64,000 nucleotides of DNA. It comes from Galerina marginata. Taxonomy: Eukaryota > Basidiomycota > Agaricomycetes > Agaricales > Galerinaceae. The position numbers and the translations under genes are program-made. The DNA lies in the NCBI GenBank assembly GCA_023014335.1, contig JAECYW010000006.1, positions 1,302,001 to 1,366,000 on the forward strand, written 5' to 3'. The notes beneath the pieces are model-generated. The model made no database searches and was not told the DNA's origin. It saw only the letters and a list, made by a program, of their open reading frames with translations. Positions within the stretch are counted from its first letter, which is position 1; each line of letters opens with the position of its first letter. Shown here one piece after another: positions 45,878-57,499 of the stretch.

Positions 45878-47356
45878 CTACACGATGATATTACCATCTA
45901 CGTCCTTCACCGAATAGGAGAGACACACGGTTCCTAGCGCAGAAAGAGGCGCCAGCTCTGTCGTTCGAAGGCTTTGCCATACACTCCGAGTTTCCTCTTT
46001 GTACGCCTCTCTGTCTTCTTTTTCTTCATCCTCCTCAGACGAGTCGCTACTTTCTCCATCCTCATCCAGACAAATGGAAATGGACACTGATTCCAACACG
46101 GGGAACTTTGATTCGATAGAAAGGTGTTCGGCGAAATCACCCAGGATGCTAGCAAGATTTCCAGTCATACCCGGGTAAACCATGAGGTAAACTTCCACGT
46201 CGCGCAGTTCGTTGAAAGATGAGATACTCAACAGGGAGTCTAACGCATAACAGTTTTCTAGAACGTCGTGCTGAATACGAAGAGTCCGAAGGTTGTCCAG
46301 AAAGTATTCTTCAGGCGTGGCTCCGGGGCCAAAGGACACAGGACTCGGACGAACTGGCAAAGAAGGCGGGCATTTCATAAGAATCACCAAGACCATATAT
46401 TGATAAAGGTACATACTTTCATAGCGGCCTGGACCTTTAAATATAACGGTCAGAGTCTCAAGGCGCGACAGCTCTGCGAACAAATTGTCCAGTTGAGCAC
46501 CATCGAATTCGGTTGTGCAAGTGAAAGACAATTCTCGAATTTGAGAAAGATCGAGTATTGGAGCTCCAAGTCGTGAGCACTTCAACCTTTCCACATTTGA
46601 CGATGCTCCAGGAGTAATTCTGAGTACCTGTAACGGAACCGACTCAGGCTGGCGGGAGTGGGAAGGAACAGGGGAGAATTGGGTGAAGGGAAGAGCAAAT
46701 CGGCACCTATTCAAGGTCAACGTGTGAAGGCCTTGTGATCTCTCCAGGACCTCGATTGGAAAATTGACCACCTTTCCGAGTTCGAGGGTCGTAAGAGTCG
46801 GGAGATGCATTAAGGTTCGGAGGGCATCCTTTAAGGCTGGGGGCATATGCTTCCAATTGATAAACTGCTCGTTTATCCCATAAAACAAGTCCTCTTGATC
46901 GCTGTCATCCTCCGAGTGGTACCGGTGCGCACTGAATTGGAAATGTTCATGGGCCATCAGCGCTAGGCTTTGCAGATGGGTGAATTGGCGGAGAATATTG
47001 CCGATGCTCAGGCCGTTTGCGAAACGCAATATCAACTGGCAATTCAGAGTGCGAACAGTCTTGGCGATGGACGGGTTGCGTTGAAGAACTATTGCCATCG
47101 TCTCAAAGGTTATACTTGGAAGATCGTCTGGTGTCATCCATGTCGGTCGTGGAACGGAACTGCGTATGGTAACCGTCCTAAATATGAGTTTTCGAGCCGG
47201 CTCCACCAGCATCCAACAGGTGGCTGAGAGCGAAATAAGAGCCTGGAGTTTGGAAAAGGGTAGGATGTTGGGATCTGAGGCTAAGGCGTCCATAATAACC
47301 ATGAAGACGTCGAGTGGAAATACTGGAGAGGGATATGAGGTACTTATGAGCGGCAT
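45878..47356 (-). CDS. D3: F-box/LRR-like protein, 471 aa
   Basis: Exons 47356-46417 and 46353-45878; the 63-bp intron between them has no stop, so a read-through form is possible. An alternative start at 47377 adds seven residues. Starts MPLISTSYPSPVFPLDVFMV and follows D2 closely: LISLSATCWMLVEPARKLIF, LQSLALMAHEHFQF, LTTLELGKVVNFPIEVLERS, LHTLTLNRCRF, LETLTVIFKGP, LRTLRIQHDVLENCYAL, and an acidic SSDSSEEDEEKEDREAY stretch. A SCF-type role is inferred from the F-box-like start only. Confidence 0.82.
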   Translation of the reverse strand: MPLISTSYPSPVFPLDVFMVIMDALASDPNILPFSKLQALISLSATCWMLVEPARKLIFRTVTIRSSVPRPTWMTPDDLPSITFETMAIVLQRNPSIAKTVRTLNCQLILRFANGLSIGNILRQFTHLQSLALMAHEHFQFSAHRYHSEDDSDQEDLFYGINEQFINWKHMPPALKDALRTLMHLPTLTTLELGKVVNFPIEVLERSQGLHTLTLNRCRFALPFTQFSPVPSHSRQPESVPLQVLRITPGASSNVERLKCSRLGAPILDLSQIRELSFTCTTEFDGAQLDNLFAELSRLETLTVIFKGPGRYESMYLYQYMVLVILMKCPPSLPVRPSPVSFGPGATPEEYFLDNLRTLRIQHDVLENCYALDSLLSISSFNELRDVEVYLMVYPGMTGNLASILGDFAEHLSIESKFPVLESVSISICLDEDGESSDSSEEDEEKEDREAYKEETRSVWQSLRTTELAPLSALGTVCLSYSVKDVDGNIIV

Positions 47357-48841
47357 TTGTGGGATGTTCAGCGTCAAAGGTCAGGTAGAACTGTATGCAA
47401 AGAAATAAGCGGATAGATGAAACTGTCGTGCTGTTCGCATTTTATATAGCTTAGGAGTGAGCCCAGTGGTACAGCATGCTGAGCGAAACCAGAACGAATG
47501 AGAATCCTAAAATGGATATCAATAATCAAAAACGAAAGTTAGATTTGAGCATTTGTCAAGTACCGTCTTCTGGATTGACGAGTATCTCTTTTGGGTTTGC
47601 AGACTGAGACGATTTGACACAAAGGGAACTAGACCGCAATGGACGGGCGAGGAACTGGTAGAGATGGGTGCTTAACGTTCACCTCTATCCACCTAGATAT
47701 CCGCAAAAGGTCTGTATCTTCAATCCGAGACAGGCAGAGTCGACGCCTCCGTTCCGCTTATAGGTCGCCTTTTGGAAACCACGCAATCAAGAACGTGAGC
47801 CCATCTCCAAAGAATTTCGACAAAAGACCGCGACGGAATATCATGACTTCATTTCTTCAAAGGGCCCTGTATCTTAATTGAGAATGCAAAGTCAAATCTT
47901 CCGATTCGCATATAGCTTACCTTGGGAAAAGACTAAATCAATCGAGAAGCACTGCCTTATTTGTGTTATAAGAGGTCATGCATTCCGGATCCGGATTGAG
48001 CGAATGTCAAAGTAGATCTCCTCAGATCTACTTATCGCTCGCTTCCGAATCAGGATAGCAGTGAGCGCACGAGTTGGCCGCTAAAAACACGTTCCTATTT
48101 TTGACACGAAGACAAAAACGGAGGCACTGCTCATGTTGTGCAGGGGAAAGGGGACCATAACTTCGGGTGACTGTTCCTGCAAAAATCGAGGATGCACTGC
48201 CGAGCACAACGACTGTTTAGTTCGCTATGTTGAGATTCAGATACACGATCACGAACATGAGCTGACCACCGCTTGGAATTAAGCGGTTGTCGGGCGCCAT
48301 TTGCGGACTAGAGAAGGCGGCTCCTGAGTGAGGTCGTCCATTAAGTCGGGCCGTGTTTCCAAGTCAAAACGCGTCTTGACAGAAAGACAAAACAGGAAGA
48401 AAAGCTGTTTTAGGTTCTGGTCCAGGTAGATGGATATATATTTACAGAATGTCGTCGTTCCTCGCTCATCTTGATACACGATCAGGGGACGAGATGATCC
48501 CAGTCCGACGTCGGCGAGGGCGCAAGCTGTCCGTCTTGGATTGCCCAATTCGAACACGAGTTGGGCCAAGAGTAGAAGCCGGATTTTCAAATAGAATTAT
48601 CCCAAGAGTACTAAACAGGAAAGCAGGAAATGGACGTTAGTTTTTCTGACTAACCCCGCCATCCTGATTCACCATCAGGAACACAACTGGCAGCCAGTTC
48701 CTGGGGTTGTCCGTTTGAGGTTTCCCAAATTCGGAGGACGAGTTGACAGAAAGGCTGAAGGAGACCTGAGAACTGCATGCAGATACGAAGACGAAATTAT
48801 GCTCTGCCGCAAGGCAGGGCCAGATGGATCTCTATATCTGA
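47357..48841. repeat. Duplicated flank, copy 2 (matches 42403-43854; part also at 61978-62720 inverted)
   Basis: Matches the region above D2 along its length. The half next to D5 (about 48060-48841) is also found, reverse-complemented, below D6. No gene. Confidence 0.7.
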
Positions 48842-50449
48842 TCATGATGCTATCGCACGCCCATAGATGTCCTTCACCGAATAGGAGACGTGCACTGATT
48901 TACGGTTGGCGAGTGAGGCCAGGTGCGTCGTTCCAAAACCGTCCCATATCCCAAAAGGGTCCGCCTCAAGGACGTCCTCCTCCTGAACTTGTACTGGGAA
49001 TTCTTCAGGTTCATCCTCGCTCCAGAAAACGGTGATCGCAACCGATTTTAGTTCGGGAAACATGGACGCATCAGAAAGGTTCAGAGCCACCATTTCCAAA
49101 TCGGTGGCGAAGACTGTAGATATGGTAGGATATGCGTCGATGCGAATGTCAACGTCTTCGAGCCTGTTGAGCGACAACAAGCTGTCTAGTACTTGAGACA
49201 GAAGAGCGTTGTGGAAGTTGTCCTTGTGGATGGTTCCGCGTCGAATACGAAGATTACGGAGGCTGGCCAAGCGGTGTGCGTGGGCTGCGATAGCTTCTCC
49301 GATTGATTTGGAAAAGTCTGTGGGAGAGATGTGAGAGAGACAAAGGATGTGAAATATTATTGAGACCATACCATTAAACGCCAGGGCGAGAGTCTCGAGG
49401 TGTAGAAGGCCAACGAGTAATTCTCCAAGTTGAGCCACATCGAACACGGTCGGTATGATGAAAGATAATTCACGAATGTGAGAGAGCTCGAGCGCTGGGA
49501 CACCCGGCGACAAAAATCCTTTTAGCCTTTCCACATTCATTTTCCCCCCAGGGGTGATCCGGAGCTCTTGTAATTGAACCTGGTAGTGGTCATTGGGGAG
49601 GATGATACCGCCAGAAGGAATTGACGCCAATTGGCACCTAGAGAGGCTCAAAACTTGCAGGCCACGGGAAAACGCCAGGAGCTGGGTCGGAAAATTGGTA
49701 ATCTGTGATAGTTTGAGGGAGGTAAGAGTCGGGAGATTCATCAATTTTCGGAGTGCACTCCGCAGAGCTTGGGACATTAGATTCCAGTTCATGAATGTTA
49801 ACCTTTGACCCCGTTCATGTTCACTGTCCAGTTGCCAAAGACCATCGTCAGAATCATACGCCTCGTCGTAATCGCTATCCGACCCCCAATCATCTTCGTG
49901 AGCTTCATCCACCTCATCATATTCGCTGCCCGACTCCCAATTTTCCTCGGAGTCGTAAGCTTCAGACCTTTTCGGGTCCGGTATAGCGTGGGTGTGTGTA
50001 TGAGGCATCACCGTCAAGCTTTGCAAGCGGCCAAATTTGCGCAGGATCCTGCCATACAGCGTGTTGTCTAAATCGATTGAGGATAATTGGCAGGTCAATG
50101 AGCGGACATAATCGGCGATGAATGGTTTGTGGTAGAGCAGGGATTTCATTTCCTTAAAGCTTATGACGATGTAGGGTTCCTGCGCCGGCGCCTGCTGCTG
50201 CTGAGGGAGACGCCGCGATACACGTCTGGTGTTCCTTCCGAAAGATCTACGACTCAGAATCCGCCGGCGAATGGTAATTTCCCTAAATATTCCCTTCCGA
50301 GATGGTTCAAGCAGCAGCCGACAAGAGAGGGACAGTGCTATGAGCGTCTGGAGTCTTGTTTCAGCTGGGGTATCGAGATCTGAGGACAAGATGTCGATTA
50401 TGACTGAGAATACGTCCAGTGGAAGCCGGTGTTGGATTACGGACGCCAT
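48842..50449 (-). CDS. D5: F-box/LRR-like protein, 517 aa
   Basis: Exons 50449-49372 and 49317-48842; the 54-bp intron is open in frame. Starts MASVIQHRLPLDVFSVIIDI, then LIALSLSCRLLLEPSRKGIF. Leucine-rich stretches: LQSLTVMPHTHT, PTLTSLKLSQITNFPTQLLA, LQVLSLSRCQLASI, LETLALAFNG, LASLRNLRIRRGTIH. A long acidic, Tyr-rich loop (SEENWESGSEYDEVDEAHED) lies in the middle. The end carries FWSEDEPEEFPVQVQEEDVL. Nearly the same as D6, which lies inverted 10 kb away. tRNA-Gly is 72 bp upstream. Confidence 0.83.
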   Translation of the reverse strand: MASVIQHRLPLDVFSVIIDILSSDLDTPAETRLQTLIALSLSCRLLLEPSRKGIFREITIRRRILSRRSFGRNTRRVSRRLPQQQQAPAQEPYIVISFKEMKSLLYHKPFIADYVRSLTCQLSSIDLDNTLYGRILRKFGRLQSLTVMPHTHTHAIPDPKRSEAYDSEENWESGSEYDEVDEAHEDDWGSDSDYDEAYDSDDGLWQLDSEHERGQRLTFMNWNLMSQALRSALRKLMNLPTLTSLKLSQITNFPTQLLAFSRGLQVLSLSRCQLASIPSGGIILPNDHYQVQLQELRITPGGKMNVERLKGFLSPGVPALELSHIRELSFIIPTVFDVAQLGELLVGLLHLETLALAFNGMVSIIFHILCLSHISPTDFSKSIGEAIAAHAHRLASLRNLRIRRGTIHKDNFHNALLSQVLDSLLSLNRLEDVDIRIDAYPTISTVFATDLEMVALNLSDASMFPELKSVAITVFWSEDEPEEFPVQVQEEDVLEADPFGIWDGFGTTHLASLANRKSVHVSYSVKDIYGRAIAS

Positions 50450-50520
50450 GGTTGCATAAAGAAAAGGATAAAGGAAAGAGTTCAGGATCGCACGGTGTTG
50501 AATCGAATTTGACAAAAAAG

Positions 50521-50592
50521 TACACTGAAGGGGAGTCGAACCCCTGCCGCTTGCTTGGAAGGCAAGCATGATAACCGCTTCACCATCAGTGT
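50521..50592 (-). tRNA. tRNA-Gly (anticodon UCC)
   Basis: 72 nt without intron. The acceptor stem ACACTGA pairs fully with TCAGTGT, the D-arm is GTGA/TCAT, the anticodon stem CTTGC/GCAAG holds loop CTTCCAA (anticodon TCC), and the T-arm is AGGGG-TTCGACT-CCCCT. The discriminator base is A. It lies between the starts of D5 and the epsin gene, which are divergent. Confidence 0.95.
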
Positions 50593-50694
50593 GACAAAAT
50601 AAGCCTTGTTTTGGACAATAGATTCTGGTGACCGAGTTGTTATGACTGATAACACACTCGGCGCGCAGTCCGTCTCTGGATCGTTCTTGCCACC

Positions 50695-52626
50695 ATGCAG
50701 CAATTTGGCAAAGCTGCCCTCCGGGTCACCAAGAACTACACGAAAGGGTACTCAGACACCCAGGCAAAGGTCCGCGATGCCACGTCCAACGACCCCTGGG
50801 GCCCATCCGGCACCCAGATGAACGAAATTGCGCAGTTGACCTACAACCAGTTGAGTGATTTCTCAGAAGGCTGCTGCGGACGTGTATGTATCTGACGAGT
50901 GTGTGCTCTCTAGAAATGATTTCATTGAGATCATGGAGATGATCGATAAGCGGCTGAACGACAAGGGAAAGAACTGGCGGCATGTGTTCAAGGTTGGCCT
51001 TCCACTCTTGTTCGATTCGCGAGGGCCCAAAAACTGAAACGCTGGCGTCTACCCCTATGAACATTCGCAGAGTCTGACGGTGCTCGATTACTGCTTGCAC
51101 CAGGGCTCGGAAAACGTGGTCATCTACTTCCGCGACAACATCTACGTGATCAAGACACTCAAGGAGTTCCAGTACGTCGACGAGGACGGCAAGGACCAGG
51201 GCGCCAATGTCCGGCAGAAGGCCAAGGACATCACCAACCTCCTGCAGGACGAAGCACGCCTCCGGGAGGAGCGTCGGTCGCGTGCCTCGATGCGGGATCG
51301 CATGATCCGCGGGGCTGGTCAGGGTGAACAGGGGGATGAAGAGGAGGACGAGAACGCACGGAGGAGACACGGAAATGGCACGAATGGGCTGGCCGGCAAG
51401 CGACCCAACCGCGACGAGGACGAGCTGAGGCGTGCGATTGAGGAGAGCAAGAAGTCGCTTGCTCAGGATAGGCTGACCGCTGAGGAGAGGGACCTCCAGC
51501 AGGCGCTGAAACTGAGCAAGGAGGAGGAAGACAAACGGAAATTGGACGTGGAAAACTCGAATGCGTCGGCTCTATTCGACGATTCGAACCAGCTGTGCGT
51601 CTTCTCTATCTACAATAGAATAACATTAACTAATTACCTACAGTCCTTCACCAAACGCCGCTCCCAGCAACAACCCCTTCCCGCTCATCGATCCCACGCC
51701 GTACGCCACGGGCCTCCAGCCCCAGTTCACCATGGCCGTGCAGCCCCAGTTCACGCAGATGCAGCCCCAGTTCACCGCGTTCAACCCGTACCAGCAGCAG
51801 GCCCAGGCAGAGCAGGAGGCCGCGCAGGCCGAGTTCCTCCGCCAGCAGCAGATGTTCATGCTCCAGCAACAGCAGGCCCAGCAGCAGCAACAGCAACAGG
51901 AGGATTGGATGCGCCAGCAGCAGCTCCTCCAAATGCAGCAGCAGCAACAACAACAACAAGGCTTGTTCGCACAACAGCCGATGCTAGCTCAACCCACCGG
52001 GTTCGGGTACGTCTCACTTCCTCATTCGACCCATCTCCCAGATCTCTTCAAATCTGATCCAATCATATCTATATCCTACTACAGGAACAACAACCCCTTC
52101 GCACCCACCCCGTCCCCCTCCTCGCTCTCCCCCTCGCCGCACCCGTCGATGCAGCAGAGCCCGCCGTCGTTCAACCTCCAGGGGACGTACGACACGCACT
52201 CGACGTCGCACCTCTCCTCGCTCTCCGCCTCGCCGCAGCCGCGCCCGCAGTCCCAGCCGCACTCGCCTTCCCAAGGGCAGGGGCAGGGGGGCCAGGGCCG
52301 ACCGATCGCGGTCAAGACGAACAGGGACAACGAGAACGAGGCGCTGGCTGCGCTCTTTGCGGACCGCGAGGGCGGGCAGGACACGTTTGGGAATATTGGT
52401 GCTTTGAGGTGCGTTTTTTTCACTTCCTTCTTCCTAGCCTGGTTTGTGGATTATGTCTGATTTTGGCTATGCGTGTTTTCTTCTATGTAGGTATGGGTAC
52501 ACGGACGCTGGCAAGTCGGTGTTGGCGCAGAAGACTGGCCCGAGTCACAACCCTTTCGCTCAGCAACAGCAACAGCAGCAGCAGCAGCAGCAGCAGTACA
52601 ACGAGCGGCCGTTCTTCGATATTTAG
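50695..52626 (+). CDS. ent1: Epsin (ENTH domain endocytic adaptor)
   Basis: Clathrin-mediated endocytosis adaptor that binds PI(4,5)P2 and ubiquitinated cargo at the plasma membrane. Six exons: 50695-50849, 50914-50992, 51071-51594, 51644-52006, 52085-52408, 52491-52626; 526 aa. ENTH domain over about residues 1-150: NYTKGYSDTQAKVRDATSND, then NDFIEIMEMIDKRLNDKGKN, WRHVFK, LTVLDYCLHQGSENVVIYF. Two ubiquitin-interacting motifs follow (DELRRAIEESKKS near 195 and DLQQALKLSKEEE near 218). Three NPF motifs (near 264, 376 and 500) bind EH-domain proteins. Glutamine-rich stretches fill the middle, with a pure CAG/CAA run near the end. Typical length for fungal epsins. Confidence 0.96.
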
Positions 52627-53517
52627 GTCGTCTCGTGTTGCCCGAAACACGCAATATGCTTCCCTCACCTAATCTCGGTTTCGACGGGACAATGGTCTCC
52701 TGCTTCCTACTTCTATCCATCCTATAGCTACCACCTACCTTATCCCCGCAACGTTTTTACATGACTCATGGCTTATTGTAACACGGGATGCACTATCGTC
52801 TCTTTCTTTTCTTTCCTCTCGCGCTTTCGTCCAGTTGTACTCCCCACGCTCCTTGTTTGCCTTCTATCTCCTCCTACCTTCCACCGTTCTCTTTTTCTTG
52901 TTTGCTCGTCGATCACAGTCAGTAGTCTGCTATCGATTCTCTTGTTTAGCCACTCCCTCTCTCAGACTCAAATGCCTATACCAATTTCGTCCGCATTTCC
53001 ATCTCTGGAATCTTGCCAGATCCTTGACGGGAGACCATCTCAGATACCAGCTATGACATCAACATCGACATCACGCAACAGGTTATGGCCCTCGGGCACA
53101 ATCAAATCAATGTATTAACTAACGAAGGTATCATTCGAAACCGGATATTGCTACACGATAATTGTTGGGAAGTAATAAGGAGTAAGGATGATGAGCGAAC
53201 GTGAATGTGCTGGGTAAGGAAAGGGGTGACTCTAGCATTGATATTATGTACAAGAAAAACAGTGCGGTGCGGGTTGGCCAGGAGTCGCGGGCGCCAGGCG
53301 CGAGTTGGCTTTGGAAGAGTGGAGTATGGGTGAGAGTGGACAAGTAAGGAGTGCAACTGAGAAAAAATACAATCAAGAAAGCAACAGCAACAGACGAACA
53401 TTGCAAACGAGCGATGGGTAGAGAGCGAAGGGGGGCAGGGGAGGGTCTGACCAACCAGACATCGAGATCGACAACACTGAACACTAACAAAAAAAAAGCC
53501 CAAACGAGAAAAAAAGT
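52627..53517. other. Intergenic between converging epsin and the 53.5 kb gene
   Basis: T- and C-rich; open frames here look like composition effects. Holds both 3' untranslated regions. Confidence 0.5.
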
Positions 53518-56500
53518 CTAAAACCTATTCCACCTCCGTCCAGGAGCAGGAGTAGCTTCCACTTGCACGCCAGTCGCAGTCGCAGGCGTATACGCATCAG
53601 GCAGCTTCGGCACAGGCGGTACCGTAGGCTTGCCCTCCATAAGCAGCATCTCCTCGACCTGCCTCACCAACCTCTCCCTCCTCTGCCCGCTCGCGTCCTC
53701 GTCGAGTAGACTGTTCCGGCTATACACGCTCTCCGTCCAGCGGCTGTCCCGGTGGTGCTCCGCGAGGCTCACGTGGTCGTGGTCGTCTATCGTGAACTCG
53801 TAGTCGCCGTCTCTGGGATTGGGAGTGGGATGGGCGCTGGAATTGGAATTGGAATTGGAATTGGCGCTGGGACCGCCACGCACGCCGTAGAACTTGGACA
53901 TCCCTCCACCGGCAGCTGCAACAGAGCTCGGCAGCCCCCCCTTGAGCGCCCTCAGCGCGCCGAACGAGTCGCCCCGCTCCAACGCGCTCCCGGGGTGGTC
54001 CTCGACGCTCTCGGAGCTACGGTCCTCAAAGCGGTCGAGCACACCGCGCAGCTCTTTGCTCGCCTCGTCCCCATATTCGTCTTCGTACTCCTCCCCCTCT
54101 TCCTCCCCCACTCCTTCCACACCACCATACGCATCGGCGTCTGCGTCGATCCAGCTAGGCTCATCCGCAAACCGCGCGCGGCGCTCTTCCCTCGGCGGGC
54201 GGACCGCACCAGAAGGAGAAGCCGAGGTCGAGGTTGAGGCGGCGGCAGCAAGCGGGGGTTGTGGGTACACCCCCCGATACCCCCTCGCACTCGCAGCAAC
54301 TCTCGAATCAAGCCCCAACACAGGCCGTGCAGGGAACGGCGACTCCTTCCCCCTCTGTATATTCTGTAACGCCGCTACGTGGTCCGGCGGGAGCTGCCTC
54401 GGCGTCCTGTCGATCACGCGTTGGCGGAGGACGGCGGCGGAGGGGAATTGCGCGGGGTTTGCGCTGCTGCTGGTTGGGGTGGTGCTGCTGTTGTTGTTGC
54501 CGTTGGTGTTGGTGTTATTGCTGCTATTACCATTACCATTACCGCTGCCACTGATACCCCAAGGCGAGGCCCCAGCAACACCAGGAACGCTAGGCAGCGG
54601 TCCCATAGGTGGCGGGCTAGGCGGCGGGATGTCATAGTACGCCAACACATTCGGGCTCGGGAGGTTCGCATGCTGCTGTTGCTGCGGGTGCTGGTGCTGG
54701 TGCTGGTGCTGAGCAGCCGAAGGCGACGGGACGATATAATCATACGTCGGCACGATAGTGAGGTGGGTCGGTTTTTGGAGCTTCCCATTCCCATTCCCAT
54801 CGCCAGCTGCGGTGGGTCGTGTCGGGAACGGCGATGACGGTACCGGTAACGGAGACGGAGACCGGGAGTGCGAGCGGGACAAAGACAGGGGTTGGGCTGA
54901 CACAGATAACCCCGGCGACGACGCCGCCGAGCGAAGAGGATACGGATACGGATATGGGTTCGGCGAAGTGGGCGACAACGACGGGGACGGGCCGCGGGGC
55001 AGGTTCTCCAGACTCGGGCGCACGCGCAGGCCTTTGGAGATCAACAGCGGCGCGACGGGGGGTGCGCTCATGGGCGATGGCAACGGCGCGGGTGAGGGCG
55101 CGGGTGAGGGTGAGGGAGAACGCGTGTTGGGGTACGAGATGCTTGGGAGGTTAAGCTTCATTCCCCCTGCGCCCGCACCCGCGCTCGAGGTGGGAGGCGG
55201 TGCGGGTTGCGAAGAGGAAGAGGCGGACGAGGGAAAGGCAAACGAAGAACCGGGAGGCGGCGACGGCTGGCCATGCCCGTGCCCGTGCCCGTGGTGCGAC
55301 TGCGATGTGACGGTAGAGTAGCTCCCACTGCCGCTCGCGTGCCCATGCCCGGTGCTGCTCCCCTCCCGGGACGGGGTAGGAGAGAAGTGGCCTCCGCGTC
55401 TCTTCGGATTCGAGCCTGAGCCTGAGCCTGATGAAGAGGTGGAGTCGTTCGATGCGTGGGAGGAGCGGTCAATCGGATTAGGAGTAGGATTGGGATTGGG
55501 ATTAGGCGACGGCGACGGCGCACCAGCAGCCACTCGCGGTAAGGATAGAGGTGTCGGTAGAGGTAGAGGTGACGTCGATCCTTTAGTAGGAGTAGCGAAC
55601 GGCTGAAAAGCGATAGGCAGAACCCGACTCGACGGGCTGTCCGGTCTCGCATTATCCCTATCCCTATCCCTATCCCTATCAGAAGGCATCGGCATCGGAG
55701 TCGGCGCGCGCGAACCCTGCTGGCTCATGCTGGTCGGGCTAACCGCCCCAGCCCCCGGACTCAACGTAGTCGCGAACCTCCCCGCAATAGGCAACGCAAC
55801 AACCTCCTTCACGCTCTGCGCAGCGGCCACAGGGAGAGGCAAAGCGGGCACGGCCTGCATCGGAAGCTCAGGACGCGGGCCTTTAGTCGACAGTTTGAAG
55901 AAGCGCGTTTTGGACTTCTTGACAGTCGCAGAGGCGGAGGCGGATTGGTATCCGTCGGTTTCGTACCCTCCTGCGTCGGCAGAGCCAGAGGTCGTTTTTG
56001 ATTTCGATTTCTTTGATGATTTCGCCTTTTCTTTCCCCCCCGATATCCCACCCCCATCCGTATCGTACCCCTTTTCCGCCTCCCTCTCCTTCTCCTTGTC
56101 TTTATCCTTGCTCTCCGCCTTTTTCGAGGCTTTAACAGCCGAAAGAATACTCTTCTTCCGCTTCCTCTCCTCCTCCTGGAGCTCCTTCTTCTCCTCCTTC
56201 GCGCGTTTCTTGGCCTCTTTCTCCGTCTCGGCACCAGGGAACAGCAGGCCATCCTTGTCCTTGTCCTTGTCCTTGGAATCAGCCTTCTTCTTATCCTTAT
56301 CCTTCTTCTTCGCAGACTCGCTCATATACCCCCCATCGCTCTCATACCCGTACCCGTCCCCGCGCTGCTTCTTCTTAAGCTTACGCGTAGCGCTAGGCGT
56401 CGTCGGGCGCTGCGGGATAGGAAGCTCAGGGAAGGAGACCTCATTCGCATTAGCGTTGGTAGCGTTGATCCTGCGCTCCGGATTGGGTCCATCGGTTTCG

Positions 56501-57499
56501 GACTCGCTGATCCGTATCAGGCCGTCCTTTCGCAGTCCGGACTTGGAATTGGGCAAGAAGGGGGCGCCGGCGCCGGAGTGGTTGTGGTTCGTAGGAGAGG
56601 ACAGGGAGAAGGAAGAAGAGGACGCTGTGAAGCCTGATTCCTCGGAGGTGGCGGATGAGCCGTATGTGAGGGCTGGGGAAGCGGTTTGGTCCTGTCGGAA
56701 TGTGTTAGTGAACGGTTTTCTGGGGAGAATAGAGGAGATTAAGGGAAGGGGAGAAGGTAAAGGTAACGTAAGGTGAGGTGATTGTAGGGTGACAATGACA
56801 ACGGATAGGATAGGATAGCTGTCCGGACTATCTCTTTGGCTGGACGGCGAGTTGTGATTTAACAAAAAAGGGAGTTCGCCGCTGCCATAGAATATAGAAG
56901 GGCTTTCATATGAAGTAAAGCCGATCAGAAGAGCGTAACGCCAGCGAACAAAGTGGCCGGACCAAACCAGACGAAATACGGCGTTGGAGTCGCGGTGTTG
57001 TGCTAGCTTCGTAAAATTTCGTAAAATGAAAACAAAGGAAGCACGCGGAACAAAGTATGCGCCAACGAAGAGGTGTGGGTCAATGGTGTCATTCAACCTC
57101 GAGTCTCGCCCCAGGTCCAAGCTGGAAGTCGGATATGCTCCAGCGACAAAAAAAAACCAGCTTTGAAAAAGTGCACTAGGGCGGTTCACGGCCGTATGCC
57201 CGTCGTATGGCCTTGGAAACGAGAGACAAAAATAACGCAAAAAAAGTGGGACGGGAACGCACCTCTTCTTCGTCCTCCTCCTGGAGGGAATTATTGAACA
57301 TCCAGTTAGCCACAACAGAATTGCTCCCGATTCCAAGCTCGAGAGCCGCGTCAAGGACAGAGGCACGCAGCGCATTCGACTCGCGCGAAATGTGTTGTTG
57401 GGCGTGCTCCGTCTGTTTCTCCGACGACGACGATGTGGGCGCGGGCGCTGGACGCGGTACAGCGGGCTGTGGTCTGGGAAATGTAAAGTTGGTGTCCAT
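53518..57499 (-). CDS. Large low-complexity protein of unknown function
   Basis: Proposed exon 1 from 57499 encodes MDTNFTFPRPQPAVPRPAPA and a conserved-looking helix ALRASVLDAALELGIGSNSV, VANWMFNNSL. A long intron (about 57260-56691, unusually long for this window) joins to a single exon ending at 53518. The main part has Ser/Pro-rich tracts, a Lys/Asp-rich basic region (KKKDKDKKK, EAKKRAKEEKKE) and three spaced copies of a GY-x-[ST]-DGG motif: GYESDGGYMSES, GYDTDGGGISG, GYETDGYQSAS. It also has KTRFFKLSTKGPRPELP and a C-terminal helix RLVRQVEEMLLMEGKPTVPP. No enzyme motif, signal peptide or membrane segment. About 1,100 aa. I recall similar proteins as conserved but uncharacterised in basidiomycetes, unchecked. 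Confidence 0.7.

Noticed and set aside
51648..51974. Minus-strand leucine-run open frame
   Set aside because: It is the antisense of the epsin CAG/CAA glutamine tract.
55727..56776. Plus-strand open frame of 349 aa
   Set aside because: It is the antisense of the Lys/Ser-rich exon, and its composition (Ser/Phe/Leu runs) is explained by that.
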